A stretch of 54,244 nucleotides of DNA from Acidocella sp. (GCA_026224875.1 JAMFRU010000003.1:1-54244), one strand, 5' to 3'; positions 1-8,521 are shown, numbered from the stretch's first letter. Program-made: numbers and translations. The notes: a model not told the origin generated them from the letters alone.

Positions 1-95
1 ACGACCAGACATCTCTGTCAGACGTAAACGAAAGCGCGCAGGCTCGTCAGACGAATTCGCACGCTCGGTCCTCGGTCAAATGCGATAGCCGTGCG

Positions 96-125
96 AGGGG
101 GGCAGAGCCCCCTTGTCTTTTTCCT
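96..125 (+). terminator. Possible terminator of an upstream gene
   Basis: GGGGGC at 98-103 and GCCCCC at 107-112 form a hairpin with an AGA loop, followed by a T-rich run with one G and one C. It lies just ahead of the first gene. Bases 1-95 show no coding region that I can support. The loop is small and the T run is interrupted, so the call is tentative. Confidence 0.45.
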
Positions 126-164
126 TCAGCCTCGGATTATACCGTGCGTTGCATGGGGGTGGTG

Positions 165-929
165 ATGGGCCAGTTGGGCTTTAAGGTGGCGATTGTGACG
201 GGTGGGGCGCGGGGGTTTGGCGCGGGTGCTGTTGAGGCGCTTGTGGCGGATGGTGCCACTGTGCTGATTACCGGCCGCCGAGATGAGGATGGGGCGTGCG
301 CCGAGGCTTTGCGGGCGCGCGGGTTCAAGGCTGAGTACCATCATCTTGACGCTTCGGATCCGTTGGGGTGGGCGCAGCTGGTGGATGGCGTTATGCGCAC
401 GCACGGGCATCTGGACGTTTTGGTCAATCAGGCCGGGGCTGATATTTCCACCACCATTGAGGACGCCACGGCGCCGCAATTGCACGAGATTTTGGAGGCC
501 GATCTGATCGGGCCTTTTCTTGGCATGAAAGCCGTGATCGCGGCGATGCGCCAAAGCGGCGGCGGCTCGATTATCAACATCGCCGCCAATCCTGTCGTTG
601 CGGTGCTACCGCTTTGGGCTTTGTACGGCTCCGCCAAGGCCGCTCTGGTCAGCCTGACCAAGAGCACCGCCGTGCATTGCGTGCAGCGCGGTTACGACAT
701 CCGCGTCAACGCCGTACACCCTGGCGCGCACGAGACACAGCTGCTCACGGATAACGCCATCCGCTCCACCAAGGCACCGAATTTGCAGACCCTGCTCGGC
801 ACTCTACCGAACCGGCCGGACGGCGAATATCAGGATTTCGGCGCCGCCATCGCCTTCCTCGCCGGGGACGATTCAGCGCATGTGACAGGCACGGATATCT
901 TCTGCACCGGCCCGCTCATCCCGCGCTAA
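165..929 (+). CDS. SDR family oxidoreductase lacking the catalytic serine
   Basis: This is a classical-length short-chain dehydrogenase of 254 residues. The cofactor-binding glycine motif TGGARGFG is at residues 12-19, and the YxxxK pair is Tyr154/Lys158. The usual NNAG motif reads NQAG, and the position 13 residues before the tyrosine, normally the catalytic serine, is Ala141. An NAD(P)-binding Rossmann enzyme is certain, but its substrate is unknown. In-frame starts also exist at 144 (GTG) and 153. I prefer 165 because the G-rich GGGGGTGG just upstream can serve as ribosome binding site and the protein then begins shortly before the Rossmann fold. A second SDR follows 72 bases downstream on the same strand, so the two are probably co-transcribed up to the terminator at 1688. 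Confidence 0.85.
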   Translation: MGQLGFKVAIVTGGARGFGAGAVEALVADGATVLITGRRDEDGACAEALRARGFKAEYHHLDASDPLGWAQLVDGVMRTHGHLDVLVNQAGADISTTIEDATAPQLHEILEADLIGPFLGMKAVIAAMRQSGGGSIINIAANPVVAVLPLWALYGSAKAALVSLTKSTAVHCVQRGYDIRVNAVHPGAHETQLLTDNAIRSTKAPNLQTLLGTLPNRPDGEYQDFGAAIAFLAGDDSAHVTGTDIFCTGPLIPR

Positions 930-1001
930 GCAGGCAGCATCACCCCGCTTATTCGCCGCGCGCACCCCAATAGATTATACCCGCATAAACAGGAGTATCT
1001 C

Positions 1002-1673
1002 ATGAGCGTTGTTATCGTCACAGGTGGTTTCGGGGCTTTGGGCCGCGTCGTCGTAGCCGAGCTGACCAAGCGCTGCCATAAAGTTGCGGCGGTGGACGTT
1101 GCCCCCGCGCCGCCAGACTACCCGGCGGCACTGGCGCTGGGCGGGGTGGATCTGGCCGACGACCACGCCGTAGAAGCCGCATACGTTACCGTGGTCAAAC
1201 AGCTGGGCTCGCTCGATGGTCTCGTCAACATCGCCGGCGGCTTCACCTGGGAGCCCATCGAGGGCGGTTCCATCGAAAGCTGGGACAAGATGTTCCGCAT
1301 CAACCTGCGCACCGCCGCCGCCTCATCCGCCGCGGCACTGCCCTATCTCATCCGCCACGGCGGCGCCATTGTGAACGTGGGTGCCGCGGGCGCATCCCCC
1401 GCCGGCACCGGCATGGCGCCCTACGCCGCCTCCAAGGCCGGCGTGCGCGCCCTCACCGAAAGCCTGGCCGAGGAGCTGCGCGCCAAAAACGTGCGCGTGA
1501 ATGCCATTGTGCCGACGATCATCGACACACCGGCCAACCGCGCCGCCATGCCCGATGCCGATACCGCCGGATGGGTCCGCCCGGATGCCGCCGCCAAAGT
1601 CATCGCCTTCCTGCTCTCGGAAGATGCAGGTGCCATCACCGGCGCCAGCCTGCTGCTCTCGCGCGCCGGCTGA
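1002..1673 (+). CDS. Short SDR oxidoreductase (QDPR-like type)
   Basis: At 223 residues this is a compact short-chain dehydrogenase. It carries TGGFGALG at 7-14, NIAG at 76-79 and YAASK at 141-145. The catalytic serine position, 13 residues before Tyr141, is alanine in the segment VNVGAAGAS. That pattern occurs in short SDRs related to dihydropteridine reductase. The start is well supported by AGGAG nine bases before the ATG. It is the second gene of a two-SDR unit and is followed by a strong terminator. Cofactor binding is clear; catalytic activity and substrate are not. Confidence 0.85.
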   Translation: MSVVIVTGGFGALGRVVVAELTKRCHKVAAVDVAPAPPDYPAALALGGVDLADDHAVEAAYVTVVKQLGSLDGLVNIAGGFTWEPIEGGSIESWDKMFRINLRTAAASSAAALPYLIRHGGAIVNVGAAGASPAGTGMAPYAASKAGVRALTESLAEELRAKNVRVNAIVPTIIDTPANRAAMPDADTAGWVRPDAAAKVIAFLLSEDAGAITGASLLLSRAG

Positions 1674-1687
1674 GCCTTCTCTCCACT

Positions 1688-1727
1688 AAAAAACCCCGTT
1701 GCATGTGTCCATGCAACGGGGTTTTTT
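1688..1727. terminator. Bidirectional rho-independent terminator
   Basis: A perfect 12-bp stem (1694-1705 with 1710-1721) with loop TGTC is flanked by A6 at 1688-1693 and T6 at 1722-1727. It therefore has a U tract in both directions. It lies between the SDR ending at 1673 on the plus strand and the DUF1329 gene ending at 1761 on the minus strand. Confidence 0.95.
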
Positions 1728-1760
1728 ATTTGCCGGCTTATCAGCTCACCCGGTTAAACA

Positions 1761-3146
1761 TCAGAAGCTGGCGCTTGCCGCCATCTGCTGCGGATCGAAA
1801 TCCGCCTCCGGGTTCGGCGCGAAAAACTCCGCGCTGCTATAGGGCGCGTAATTATTATTGCCGTTATAGGTATAATCACCCGTCGTCAGGTTGAACGTCG
1901 ATGTGCCCATCTCGATCGTGCCCGGCAGCGACGGTACGCATTCGTTGAAGAGCGCATAGGCTTTGGCCAGGTCACCCTGTGCATCATAGCCCTCGCCCAG
2001 CAAAGCGATACGGCTGTCCTCATCGAAATAGATACGGCGCTTCGCCGTAACATTATGCGAACCCGGCGCCAAATTGGCCTCGACGACCCAGACGCGATGC
2101 TTCTCCCAGCGAACCATATCGGGATTGGGGAAATGCGGCCCGAGAATCTCCTGGATCGTATGGAAGAGCATCTTGTTACAGTTATACGGAACCAGCATCT
2201 CTTTCTTGCCGATGAGGGTCCAGTTGTATTCCGACGGGTTGCCGTAGAAGACGGAGCTTTCATCGAGATTGGCAATGCCGTTGGAAGACGGGTTCGGCGT
2301 GTCGAAGGCCATGTTCGGCGCCTTGCGCACACGGCCCTGGCCGTTCAGCAGCGTCCACACAATGTCAGGATGCTTATTGACGTTGGTGGTGTGCCAGTAG
2401 ACGGTCTCCTGGCCGTTCACCGAGCCCGGCGCTTTGTAATAGAAATGCGCCTTGCTGTAGTACCCGCCAAAGGTCTCGAGCGAGCCGTTCGGGTCGTAAT
2501 AGGGATAGACGAAGCGCGTCAACGTGCCGGCCACGAGGATCAGATGGCCGCCGATCATGACAACGCCCGGGTTGAACTGCGTCATGGTGTTGAAGCCGCC
2601 CCAGACGGTGAGGTGATTCCAGATCAGCTGCGCACCGCCGACTTCCGGGTCGGTCGTGTCGATAATCGGGAAGGGCACGCCACCATAGGCACCGTTGAAG
2701 CCGAAGCGCCCGCCCGCGGGGTCGAGTTTCGCGGTCGTTACGTTCTTCGCCGTGTTGTCATACACATATTGCGGCGCCGCCGCGGTGCGGTGCGTCTGAT
2801 ACACATTCAGGCTGACGCCGTACTTCTCGATTAGAAACTTGGTGCCCTCGGTCAACAGATCAGCATATTGCGTTATATTGCTGGCATCGACGGTGTAGAG
2901 CGGCTTCTCGTCCTCGAAGAGCCGCACGGCCACGGGCTGATCGAGCGGCAGGGCCGGAGAGACGAGCCCGCCGGTCCAGGCCGGGATGGAACCATCGGCA
3001 TTGCCGGCACGCTCACCGCCCCTGGGGGTGAGCGTGGTGGTGAGCAGGCTGGGATCAGCCGCGGCTGCCGCGGCCATGCCGGGGCGTAGCGCCGCGGCAG
3101 TGACGAGGCTGGTGCCTGCGAGCAGGCCAAAATCGCGTCTTTTCAT
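1761..3146 (-). CDS. DUF1329 periplasmic/outer-membrane-associated protein
   Basis: This 461-residue exported protein belongs to the DUF1329 (LolA/LolB-like fold) family. The N-terminus has MKRRDFGLLAG followed by a hydrophobic Ala-rich stretch, an RR-type (Tat-like) signal peptide with cleavage probably after AMAAAAA-type residues near 29. DUF1329 proteins are commonly encoded next to DUF1302 barrels and RND/MMPL transporters in gene clusters for steroids and other hydrophobic compounds, where they are thought to carry lipids through the periplasm. That role is inference here. The gene lies 38 bases behind the DUF1302 gene and is clearly its operon partner. AAGGAA precedes the ATG at good spacing. 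Confidence 0.88.
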   Translation of the reverse strand: MKRRDFGLLAGTSLVTAAALRPGMAAAAAADPSLLTTTLTPRGGERAGNADGSIPAWTGGLVSPALPLDQPVAVRLFEDEKPLYTVDASNITQYADLLTEGTKFLIEKYGVSLNVYQTHRTAAAPQYVYDNTAKNVTTAKLDPAGGRFGFNGAYGGVPFPIIDTTDPEVGGAQLIWNHLTVWGGFNTMTQFNPGVVMIGGHLILVAGTLTRFVYPYYDPNGSLETFGGYYSKAHFYYKAPGSVNGQETVYWHTTNVNKHPDIVWTLLNGQGRVRKAPNMAFDTPNPSSNGIANLDESSVFYGNPSEYNWTLIGKKEMLVPYNCNKMLFHTIQEILGPHFPNPDMVRWEKHRVWVVEANLAPGSHNVTAKRRIYFDEDSRIALLGEGYDAQGDLAKAYALFNECVPSLPGTIEMGTSTFNLTTGDYTYNGNNNYAPYSSAEFFAPNPEADFDPQQMAASASF

Positions 3147-3184
3147 CGTTACGGTTTCCTTACTTCGAAGACTTAGAAGAAGAC

Positions 3185-4870
3185 TTAAAATGTGTGCTGC
3201 AGGTTCAGCGAAACATAGGAACGGTCGGAAGCGCTGGCCGAAATATTAGGCACCGCCGGGCTGCTACCTGCCCGGCCGAAATAGGCCACGTAGTTGAGCG
3301 AGGCATCCCAGTTTTCGCGGTAGGTCGCCACGATACTGGTCGTGACCGTACCGGTGCCATGATTCATCGAGATATCCATCTGCGAGTTGCCGGCATAATT
3401 ATAGGCCAGCGACACAGGGAACTGCAGTTCGAGGTTCGGCAGCACTTCGAAGAAAGCCGGCTCGACCTCAACGTCGAATGCCGAGGCGGTGGAGCTACGG
3501 CCCGGTGCGAGCAGCTCCTTGTTGGCGGTCACGCGGAACACGTCCACATACTCGACCTCGCCCAGGATCGTGATTCCGCCCGGATCAAACTTCAGCGCCG
3601 GCGAGCCGTAGATGAATGAGGCGAGGCCCGTCATCGTGTTACCAACCGGGTAGAGCGGGTCGTTATTGGCATTGCCCATGTTGGCCGATGATTGCAGGCC
3701 AGCGGCGGTGCTGCCGACCAGCGGCATGTGTGTGCGTACGCTGATTTCACCGGCGACGTTCGTGGCGCCGATCGTGGTGGAAAGGCTGGTGCCGTACAGC
3801 CAGATGTCACGTGCATAGACCGCCTGGTATTGACCAACAGCCAGGCCGCCCGGGGTAGCCGAAGTAGTGGTTGGCGCGAGCGTGTAAACGTTCGGCGTCT
3901 TGTTGTCATAACGCAGGCCAAACAGACCGACGTCGTAATTGCCGTACTGCGCCTGGACGGAGAGACCGAACTGGCCATTCTGCGATGGCGGCGAGATATC
4001 CTTGCCGCGCAGCAGATAAAAGTTTTCGCCGCCGGCCTCTGCCGCGATGATGCGGTTGCCACCCGGCCCGATGACGTCGGTGGTGCTGAAGTACGAGCCG
4101 ACACCGTTGAAGGCATAGGGCTCCCACTGATATTGATAGTAGCCCTGGATGGTATAGGTGGAGTTCGGCTGATAGGTCGCAACGATCTGGCCTACGGGCA
4201 GGAATATCTGCTGGCTCTGCGCGTTGACGAGCTGGCTGGCCGCGACCACGTCGATCGGCGCCTGGCCGCCGGCGATGCCGTTGGTGCCGTAGAACAGGCT
4301 CTGGCCCCAGAACAATGTCTGCTGACCGGCCTTCAAGGTGAACTGCTGACCGCCGAAATTCCAGCTGTCGTACACGAAGGCATCGAGCAGGCGCCCGTTC
4401 TGGCCGTTGGCCGTACGCGTCTCATCGGCGAAACTCGTCTGCGAGCTGGTGGCCGGGTTGACCGAGCCGGGCTGGTTGTTCTGGTTGCCCTGCAGATACA
4501 CGGTGTTGATGAAATACTCACCGGAGAAATGCATGCCGAACGAGTTGTCCTTGATGTCCAACACCGGCAGGACTTCGAAGAGGTTGGTGACCAGGCCGTG
4601 GCGGAAGTTGGCATCGCCATCGTTGCCATTGGCGTTATATGTGCCCGAGACCAGGGTCTGGGCGGGCTTACCCACGCGCAAGGCGCCGGTGTAGGAGGCT
4701 GTGATGTTCAGGTTGATCTCGACGTTATTGCCATGCGCCGTGCCATCGTACAGCTGCAACGCATGTGCCGCCGGTGCGGCCGCCGCGAACATGGCGGGCA
4801 AACCGAGCCCCAGGCCACGTGCGATGTTACGGCCCTTGGCCCGGCGCGCAATCCTCAACTTCTTGGACAT
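3185..4870 (-). CDS. DUF1302 outer-membrane beta-barrel protein
   Basis: This 561-residue DUF1302 family protein starts at MSKKLRIARRAKG. The start at 4870 has AAGGGGG eight bases upstream; an in-frame upstream extension to 4993 lacks this support. A signal peptide ends near AAPAAHALQ. The body alternates polar and hydrophobic residues with many Tyr, Gly, Asn and Gln, as in a beta-barrel. The last residues, YVSLNLQHTF, end in phenylalanine, the usual outer-membrane targeting signal. Known relatives accompany steroid or alkyl-compound catabolic genes and are presumed to be uptake channels. The DUF1329 gene follows in the same operon, and an MMPL transporter at 37410 could complete the transport route. 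Confidence 0.88.
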   Translation of the reverse strand: MSKKLRIARRAKGRNIARGLGLGLPAMFAAAAPAAHALQLYDGTAHGNNVEINLNITASYTGALRVGKPAQTLVSGTYNANGNDGDANFRHGLVTNLFEVLPVLDIKDNSFGMHFSGEYFINTVYLQGNQNNQPGSVNPATSSQTSFADETRTANGQNGRLLDAFVYDSWNFGGQQFTLKAGQQTLFWGQSLFYGTNGIAGGQAPIDVVAASQLVNAQSQQIFLPVGQIVATYQPNSTYTIQGYYQYQWEPYAFNGVGSYFSTTDVIGPGGNRIIAAEAGGENFYLLRGKDISPPSQNGQFGLSVQAQYGNYDVGLFGLRYDNKTPNVYTLAPTTTSATPGGLAVGQYQAVYARDIWLYGTSLSTTIGATNVAGEISVRTHMPLVGSTAAGLQSSANMGNANNDPLYPVGNTMTGLASFIYGSPALKFDPGGITILGEVEYVDVFRVTANKELLAPGRSSTASAFDVEVEPAFFEVLPNLELQFPVSLAYNYAGNSQMDISMNHGTGTVTTSIVATYRENWDASLNYVAYFGRAGSSPAVPNISASASDRSYVSLNLQHTF

Positions 4871-5288
4871 TCGATAGCCCCCTTTATATTCCATTATCCC
4901 AGACACTTGTACGGACAGCGGCGTTTGATGCGAAGAGAAGGGACCGCCATTCGTGTTTCCCTTGACCCACATAAGCAAAACCGAAGTCCTCACTGTTTTT
5001 AACGGCGGGAGCTACGCATGCCTAGTGCCTGCCCACGACAAAGTTATCGTAAATTGGGATTAGCGGCGTTTTATGAGGGAATTGCGTCACCGTGGATCAG
5101 AGTATCCGTCGAATAGTGACTTTTAGGACACGCCTAAATGGGTCTGACGCTGCTTCACGCGTTGCTACCCCGCAATACAATACGCTTTGCTGCATCGCAA
5201 TACGTTTACGACACGCTCACGGCAAAAAAGGGGCGGCACCTGCGTGCCGCCCCCATAACCCAGTCGTAAGCCAGTCATTCCATCAGGT
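4871..5288. other. Long intergenic region upstream of the DUF1302 operon
   Basis: These 418 bases hold no gene I can support. The minus-strand terminator of the preceding SDR is at 5224-5253, and the remainder is AT-richer than its surroundings and should contain the DUF1302/DUF1329 promoter. I could not identify a convincing -35/-10 pair. Confidence 0.5.
5224..5253 (-). terminator. Rho-independent terminator of the 3-alpha-HSD-like SDR gene
   Basis: A 10-bp GC-rich stem (5230-5239 with 5244-5253, loop CTGC) is followed on the minus strand by six T residues (5224-5229). It lies 35 bases after the stop codon of the SDR gene. Confidence 0.93.
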
Positions 5289-6110
5289 TCAGGCGGCGGG
5301 CTTACCCATCATCGCACTGATATCGATCTGTCCGGTGGCGAGGCCACCCATAAACCCGCCATCAACCGGGAACACCACACCATTGATATAGCTGGCGAGA
5401 TCACTGTTGAGGAACACCAGCGCGTTGGCCTGCTCCTGCGGCGTGGAACGGCGGTCGATCGGCTGCATCGCGGCTTTCAAAACGATGTCCGCGGTCGCCG
5501 CTTCGAAATCCTTCATCATCGGCGTCTGCGTCGGGCCGGGCAAAGTGCAGTTGATGCGGATGCCCTTCTTGATCAGTTTTGAGGAGATCAGCATTGTCCA
5601 GACAATGACAAGTTCCTTGGAGAAGGAATAGCCTTCACTCACCACCTCGGGATGGGCCTCGCACCATTTCAGCCCCTCGTCGAAGCCACCCACGCCGATG
5701 ACTTCCATCAGTGTCGGAATGCGGCGCGACCAGCCCAGACCGCCGGTGGAGGAGATGCTGGCAATGGCACTGCCCTTGCCCATGAACGGCAGCAGCTGCT
5801 CGGTGATGTGCTTGGTGCCCAGATAGTTCACCTTCATCACGTCCAGCGGCGGGAAGGTCTGCGGCAGGCCGGCGCAATTGAACAGCGCATCGACCTTGCC
5901 GCCGATTTTGGCGGCGGCGGCTTCGATGGAAGCCGGGTCGCGCAGATCGATCTTGGTGAAGGACGCCAGTTTCAGCGCCGTGTCCTTATAATCGAGCCCA
6001 TGCACTTCGGCGCCCGCCTCGACCAGGGTACGGGCCGTGGCCTCCCCCATGCCGGAAAAACAACCGCTGACGACGACGCGCTTGCCCGCGTAATTCAAAA
6101 GATCTGCCAC
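5289..6110 (-). CDS. SDR oxidoreductase, 3-alpha-HSD/coniferyl alcohol dehydrogenase type
   Basis: This 273-residue short-chain dehydrogenase has the glycine motif SGCFSGMG at 15-22, NCAG at 78-81, serines at 120-121 and YSFSK at 161-165. The serine-tyrosine spacing of 41 residues is far longer than the usual 13. It matches the insertion known in 3-alpha-hydroxysteroid dehydrogenase/carbonyl reductase of Comamonas testosteroni and in coniferyl alcohol dehydrogenases. Oxidation or reduction of a hydroxyl on a steroid or aryl alcohol is therefore likely, but the exact substrate is inference. The start is GTG at 6110 with GAGGGGG seven bases upstream. A strong terminator follows, so it is probably a single-gene unit, with a repeated TATACAC motif in its upstream region. 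Confidence 0.88.
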   Translation of the reverse strand: MADLLNYAGKRVVVSGCFSGMGEATARTLVEAGAEVHGLDYKDTALKLASFTKIDLRDPASIEAAAAKIGGKVDALFNCAGLPQTFPPLDVMKVNYLGTKHITEQLLPFMGKGSAIASISSTGGLGWSRRIPTLMEVIGVGGFDEGLKWCEAHPEVVSEGYSFSKELVIVWTMLISSKLIKKGIRINCTLPGPTQTPMMKDFEAATADIVLKAAMQPIDRRSTPQEQANALVFLNSDLASYINGVVFPVDGGFMGGLATGQIDISAMMGKPAA

Positions 6111-6156
6111 GTTAACCCCCTCACACGCCCCCGGCCTGGCCGAAAGGGCTCTGATT

Positions 6157-6180
6157 TATACACGTAATCTTATACACGGC
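6157..6180. promoter_or_regulatory. Repeated TATACAC motif, candidate operator
   Basis: TATACACGTAAT (6157-6168) and TATACACGGC (6171-6180) are repeated 14 bp apart, about 50-70 bases upstream of the SDR start at 6110. On the minus strand they read GTGTATA, giving two TATAA-like boxes. A close relative, TATACACATGAT, overlaps the -10 box of the MaoC operon at 23368-23379, suggesting a common regulator. Confidence 0.4.
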
Positions 6181-6311
6181 ATTCACGCTTTTGATGATGT
6201 GGCGGCACGCTGAAGTGCTATGCCATGCTTGTTTCATCGCTCCAGCGATTAAAAAAAGCAGCCGCATTTTGGAAAAAGCTGCACCAAAAACTTTGGTAAC
6301 TATATACTTGG

Positions 6312-6731
6312 CTAAGTGCCTTTTTTGATGCCCAACTCCAGGCGAAGATTTTTCAATATCAAATCGACCAATGTTTTGTTCCTTTGCGCCAAAACATCCA
6401 ATTTTCGCTGGTCTATTGTGTGGATGTATTCCTCATAGACGCGCTGTTCTTCATCAGTGCCATAACATAGCATTTTTACGCGATAGCTACCGAGTGAATA
6501 GAATGCTTCCTGGCAAGCCTGCACGGCTTTTGTATCCGACTCATCCCCATTGTATTGATGTAAGGCATCAACGAATTTGCTAATTTCCGGGAGAAGGCTG
6601 TCAAACATCTCCACTCTTCTTTTGAGACGCTCCTTAAATATCTCATGCCTTCTGTTTGCTCTTTGGGTTAAGGACCAAACGATCACTGTAGCGACTATTG
6701 CGGCATACGGTGCAATATCAGTCAATGTCAT
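6312..6731 (-). CDS. Small hypothetical protein with one N-terminal membrane segment
   Basis: This 139-residue protein is of no family I recognise. Residues 6-22 (IAPYAAIVATVIVWSLT) form a single membrane segment. The rest is a charged, probably helical cytoplasmic domain with Arg/Lys-rich residues 25-42 and several Glu/Asp-rich stretches. Codons are AT-richer than in all neighbours and the flanks are AT-rich too, which suggests that the gene was acquired separately from the catabolic genes. It is placed between an SDR and an amidohydrolase without apparent functional link. Confidence 0.7.
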   Translation of the reverse strand: MTLTDIAPYAAIVATVIVWSLTQRANRRHEIFKERLKRRVEMFDSLLPEISKFVDALHQYNGDESDTKAVQACQEAFYSLGSYRVKMLCYGTDEEQRVYEEYIHTIDQRKLDVLAQRNKTLVDLILKNLRLELGIKKGT

Positions 6732-6827
6732 GCCAATGCCTTGCTAAATATGGTATCTATCGTCTCCTTTCAACGGCAGATGTTGTTTACTTAGTCAAGT
6801 ATGTAATTACCAAAACTTTTGATAATA

Positions 6828-6858
6828 GGACGGGCCAGGCAATTTGCCTGGGCCGTCC
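6828..6858 (-). terminator. Hairpin after the amidohydrolase gene, probable terminator
   Basis: A 13-bp stem with one central G-G mismatch (6828-6840 with 6846-6858, loop AATTT) lies 22 bases beyond the stop codon of the minus-strand amidohydrolase. The minus-strand sequence after it is TATTATC, only partly T-rich. Confidence 0.6.
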
Positions 6859-6880
6859 TTCATCATCTCGCCATTGAAAC

Positions 6881-8194
6881 TTAGGCGGCTTTAGAATGTT
6901 CCTTCATCATGCGCATGATATCGCCCGAGGTGATCGTGCGGGCGGTCTCGCCTGCGGCCAGTGGGGCAGCGCCGCCACTGGATTTCGGCGTGGTGTCCAC
7001 ACCGGCGGCGGCCGCGGCCACACGCAGCGCGCCAACCGTCAGCTCTTCACGGGTATGGTGCTTGAACAAATCGAAATTGAACCAGCGGATGGCATTGCCA
7101 TGCGTGACCTTCTCGATCTGGCGATCATTCAGCCCTTTGATCGTGTCCCACAGGCGTTCCGGCGCATGCGGCCACAGCGAGTCCGAATGCGGGTAGTCGC
7201 ATTCATAGGAAACCATGTCCTCGCCGATCGATTCCAGGTTCTTCAAGCCAAAAGCGTCATCGATGAAACAGTTGAGGAAGTGGCGCTTGAACACGTCGCT
7301 CGGCTTCATCCCCTTATAGTCGGAATGGGTCCAGGCATAATGCTGGCCATGGCTGAAATCGGCGCGTTCCATGAAATACGGAACCCAGCCGATACCGCCT
7401 TCGGACAGAGCAAGCTTCATGGTCGGGTAGCGGTTCAGCGCTTCCAGCGTCAGCCAATCGGCAGCGCCCACGGCAATCGACATCGGCATGGTGGTGATCC
7501 ACGCCTCGACCGGGGTTTCCATGGAAGCATGCGGCGCCGGGTTGCCACCGCCAATATGCAGGCACAGCACGATGTCCAGATCCGTCGCGGTTTTCCACAG
7601 CGGCTCCCAACGGGCGTTATGGATGCTCGGCAGGCCGCGCGCGGTCGGGTTTTCGTTGATAGAGACGGCGTTGCAGCCCTTGGCCTTCAGGCGCTTGAGC
7701 TCGGCCACGGTGGCGTCCATGTCCCAGGTCGGCAGCAGGCCGCAGGGGATGAAACGGCCGGGGTTGGAACCGCACCATTCATCCACATGCCAGTCGTTAT
7801 AGGCGCGCAGATGCACCAAAGCCTGGTCCTTGTCCGGCGCCAGCGTGAACAGCCCGCCGTCGAAACCGGGGAAGCTGGCAAAATTCAGCGAGGCGGCGAT
7901 GCCGTTGATGTTCATGTCGGAGACGCGCTCGTTGGCATCGTAACAGCCGGTGCGCAGCTGGCTCAGCGCCGTCGGCTCCATGCCGTATTCGTCCTTGGGG
8001 CGGCCGACCACGGCGTTCAGACCCGTCGAGGGGATCTTCTTGCCCTGGTATTCCCAGAAATTCGTGCCTTTTTCGGTCGTGCGCAGTTTTGGCGCGGAGG
8101 CGTAATCGTCTCCGGTCAGATGCTTGTCGAACACTGTTCCAGGCTCGGTGATGTGATCATCAACGCTGATCAGTACCATATCGTCCATTTGCAT
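6881..8194 (-). CDS. PF04909-type metal-dependent amidohydrolase
   Basis: This 437-residue protein belongs to the amidohydrolase-2 (ACMSD-like, TIM-barrel) superfamily. The N-terminal metal motif appears as SVDDHITEP (residues about 10-18). Residues matching the later metal or catalytic positions are CLHIGGG, and CDYPHSDSLWPH near the C-terminus. Members decarboxylate or hydrolyse ring-fission-type or cyclic substrates and are frequent in aromatic and steroid pathways; the substrate here is unknown. The start at 8194 is chosen because AAGGAG lies eight bases upstream; a longer in-frame start at 8224 has none. A paralogue with the same YPHS signature is at 16074-17276. A TetR gene lies upstream on the same strand. 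Confidence 0.88.
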   Translation of the reverse strand: MQMDDMVLISVDDHITEPGTVFDKHLTGDDYASAPKLRTTEKGTNFWEYQGKKIPSTGLNAVVGRPKDEYGMEPTALSQLRTGCYDANERVSDMNINGIAASLNFASFPGFDGGLFTLAPDKDQALVHLRAYNDWHVDEWCGSNPGRFIPCGLLPTWDMDATVAELKRLKAKGCNAVSINENPTARGLPSIHNARWEPLWKTATDLDIVLCLHIGGGNPAPHASMETPVEAWITTMPMSIAVGAADWLTLEALNRYPTMKLALSEGGIGWVPYFMERADFSHGQHYAWTHSDYKGMKPSDVFKRHFLNCFIDDAFGLKNLESIGEDMVSYECDYPHSDSLWPHAPERLWDTIKGLNDRQIEKVTHGNAIRWFNFDLFKHHTREELTVGALRVAAAAAGVDTTPKSSGGAAPLAAGETARTITSGDIMRMMKEHSKAA

Positions 8195-8521
8195 AAGCAG
8201 TCTCCTTAACTCTTGAGATTCCATAAAATCCGAATTTTGCGTCGTTCGTCCCGCAATGCGTCTGGCTTTTTATTGTTATTCTTCATTCCGCCCCGCCGGA
8301 CCCGGGCTAAAGCAGCCCGTGCCGTCCAACTTTAAGCTGGATATCGCCAAAACCCTTAAACTTCCTTCCCAGCGGCATTTGCACCGCGCCCAACTCATTT
8401 ATGCCGCCTTAATGCGCTGGCTTAATGCGCAGGCGGCATGGTCTGCGACCCCTTTACACCAAAAACCGTAGCAATACCAGTTTTCCGCACAAATTTTTCG
8501 CGCTAAATTTCAGGCCAAATT
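8195..8521. other. Intergenic region between TetR and amidohydrolase genes
   Basis: These 327 bases carry no gene I can support. They contain the repeat structure at 8401-8439 and a small hairpin at 8303-8319 (CGGGCT/AGCCCG). They should include the promoter of the amidohydrolase. Confidence 0.5.
8401..8439. repeat. Nested inverted and direct repeats, possible operator
   Basis: ATGCCGCC (8401-8408) and GGCGGCAT (8432-8439) form an inverted repeat enclosing two identical 9-mers TTAATGCGC (8409-8417 and 8422-8430). The compact symmetry between a TetR gene and an amidohydrolase gene suggests a regulator binding site. Confidence 0.45.

Noticed and set aside
3692-5002. 436-codon open frame opposite the DUF1302 gene
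   Set aside because: It is an antisense shadow of a clear outer-membrane protein gene with signal peptide and terminal Phe.
6896-8209. 437-codon open frame on the plus strand opposite the amidohydrolase
   Set aside because: It mirrors a well-supported gene, lacks a ribosome binding site and protein-like motifs, and is rich in Arg/His/Gly as expected from an antisense frame in GC-rich DNA.
8256-8471. Small plus-strand frame in the TetR-amidohydrolase intergenic region
   Set aside because: It has no ribosome binding site or recognisable features, and it runs through the repeat structure at 8401-8439.
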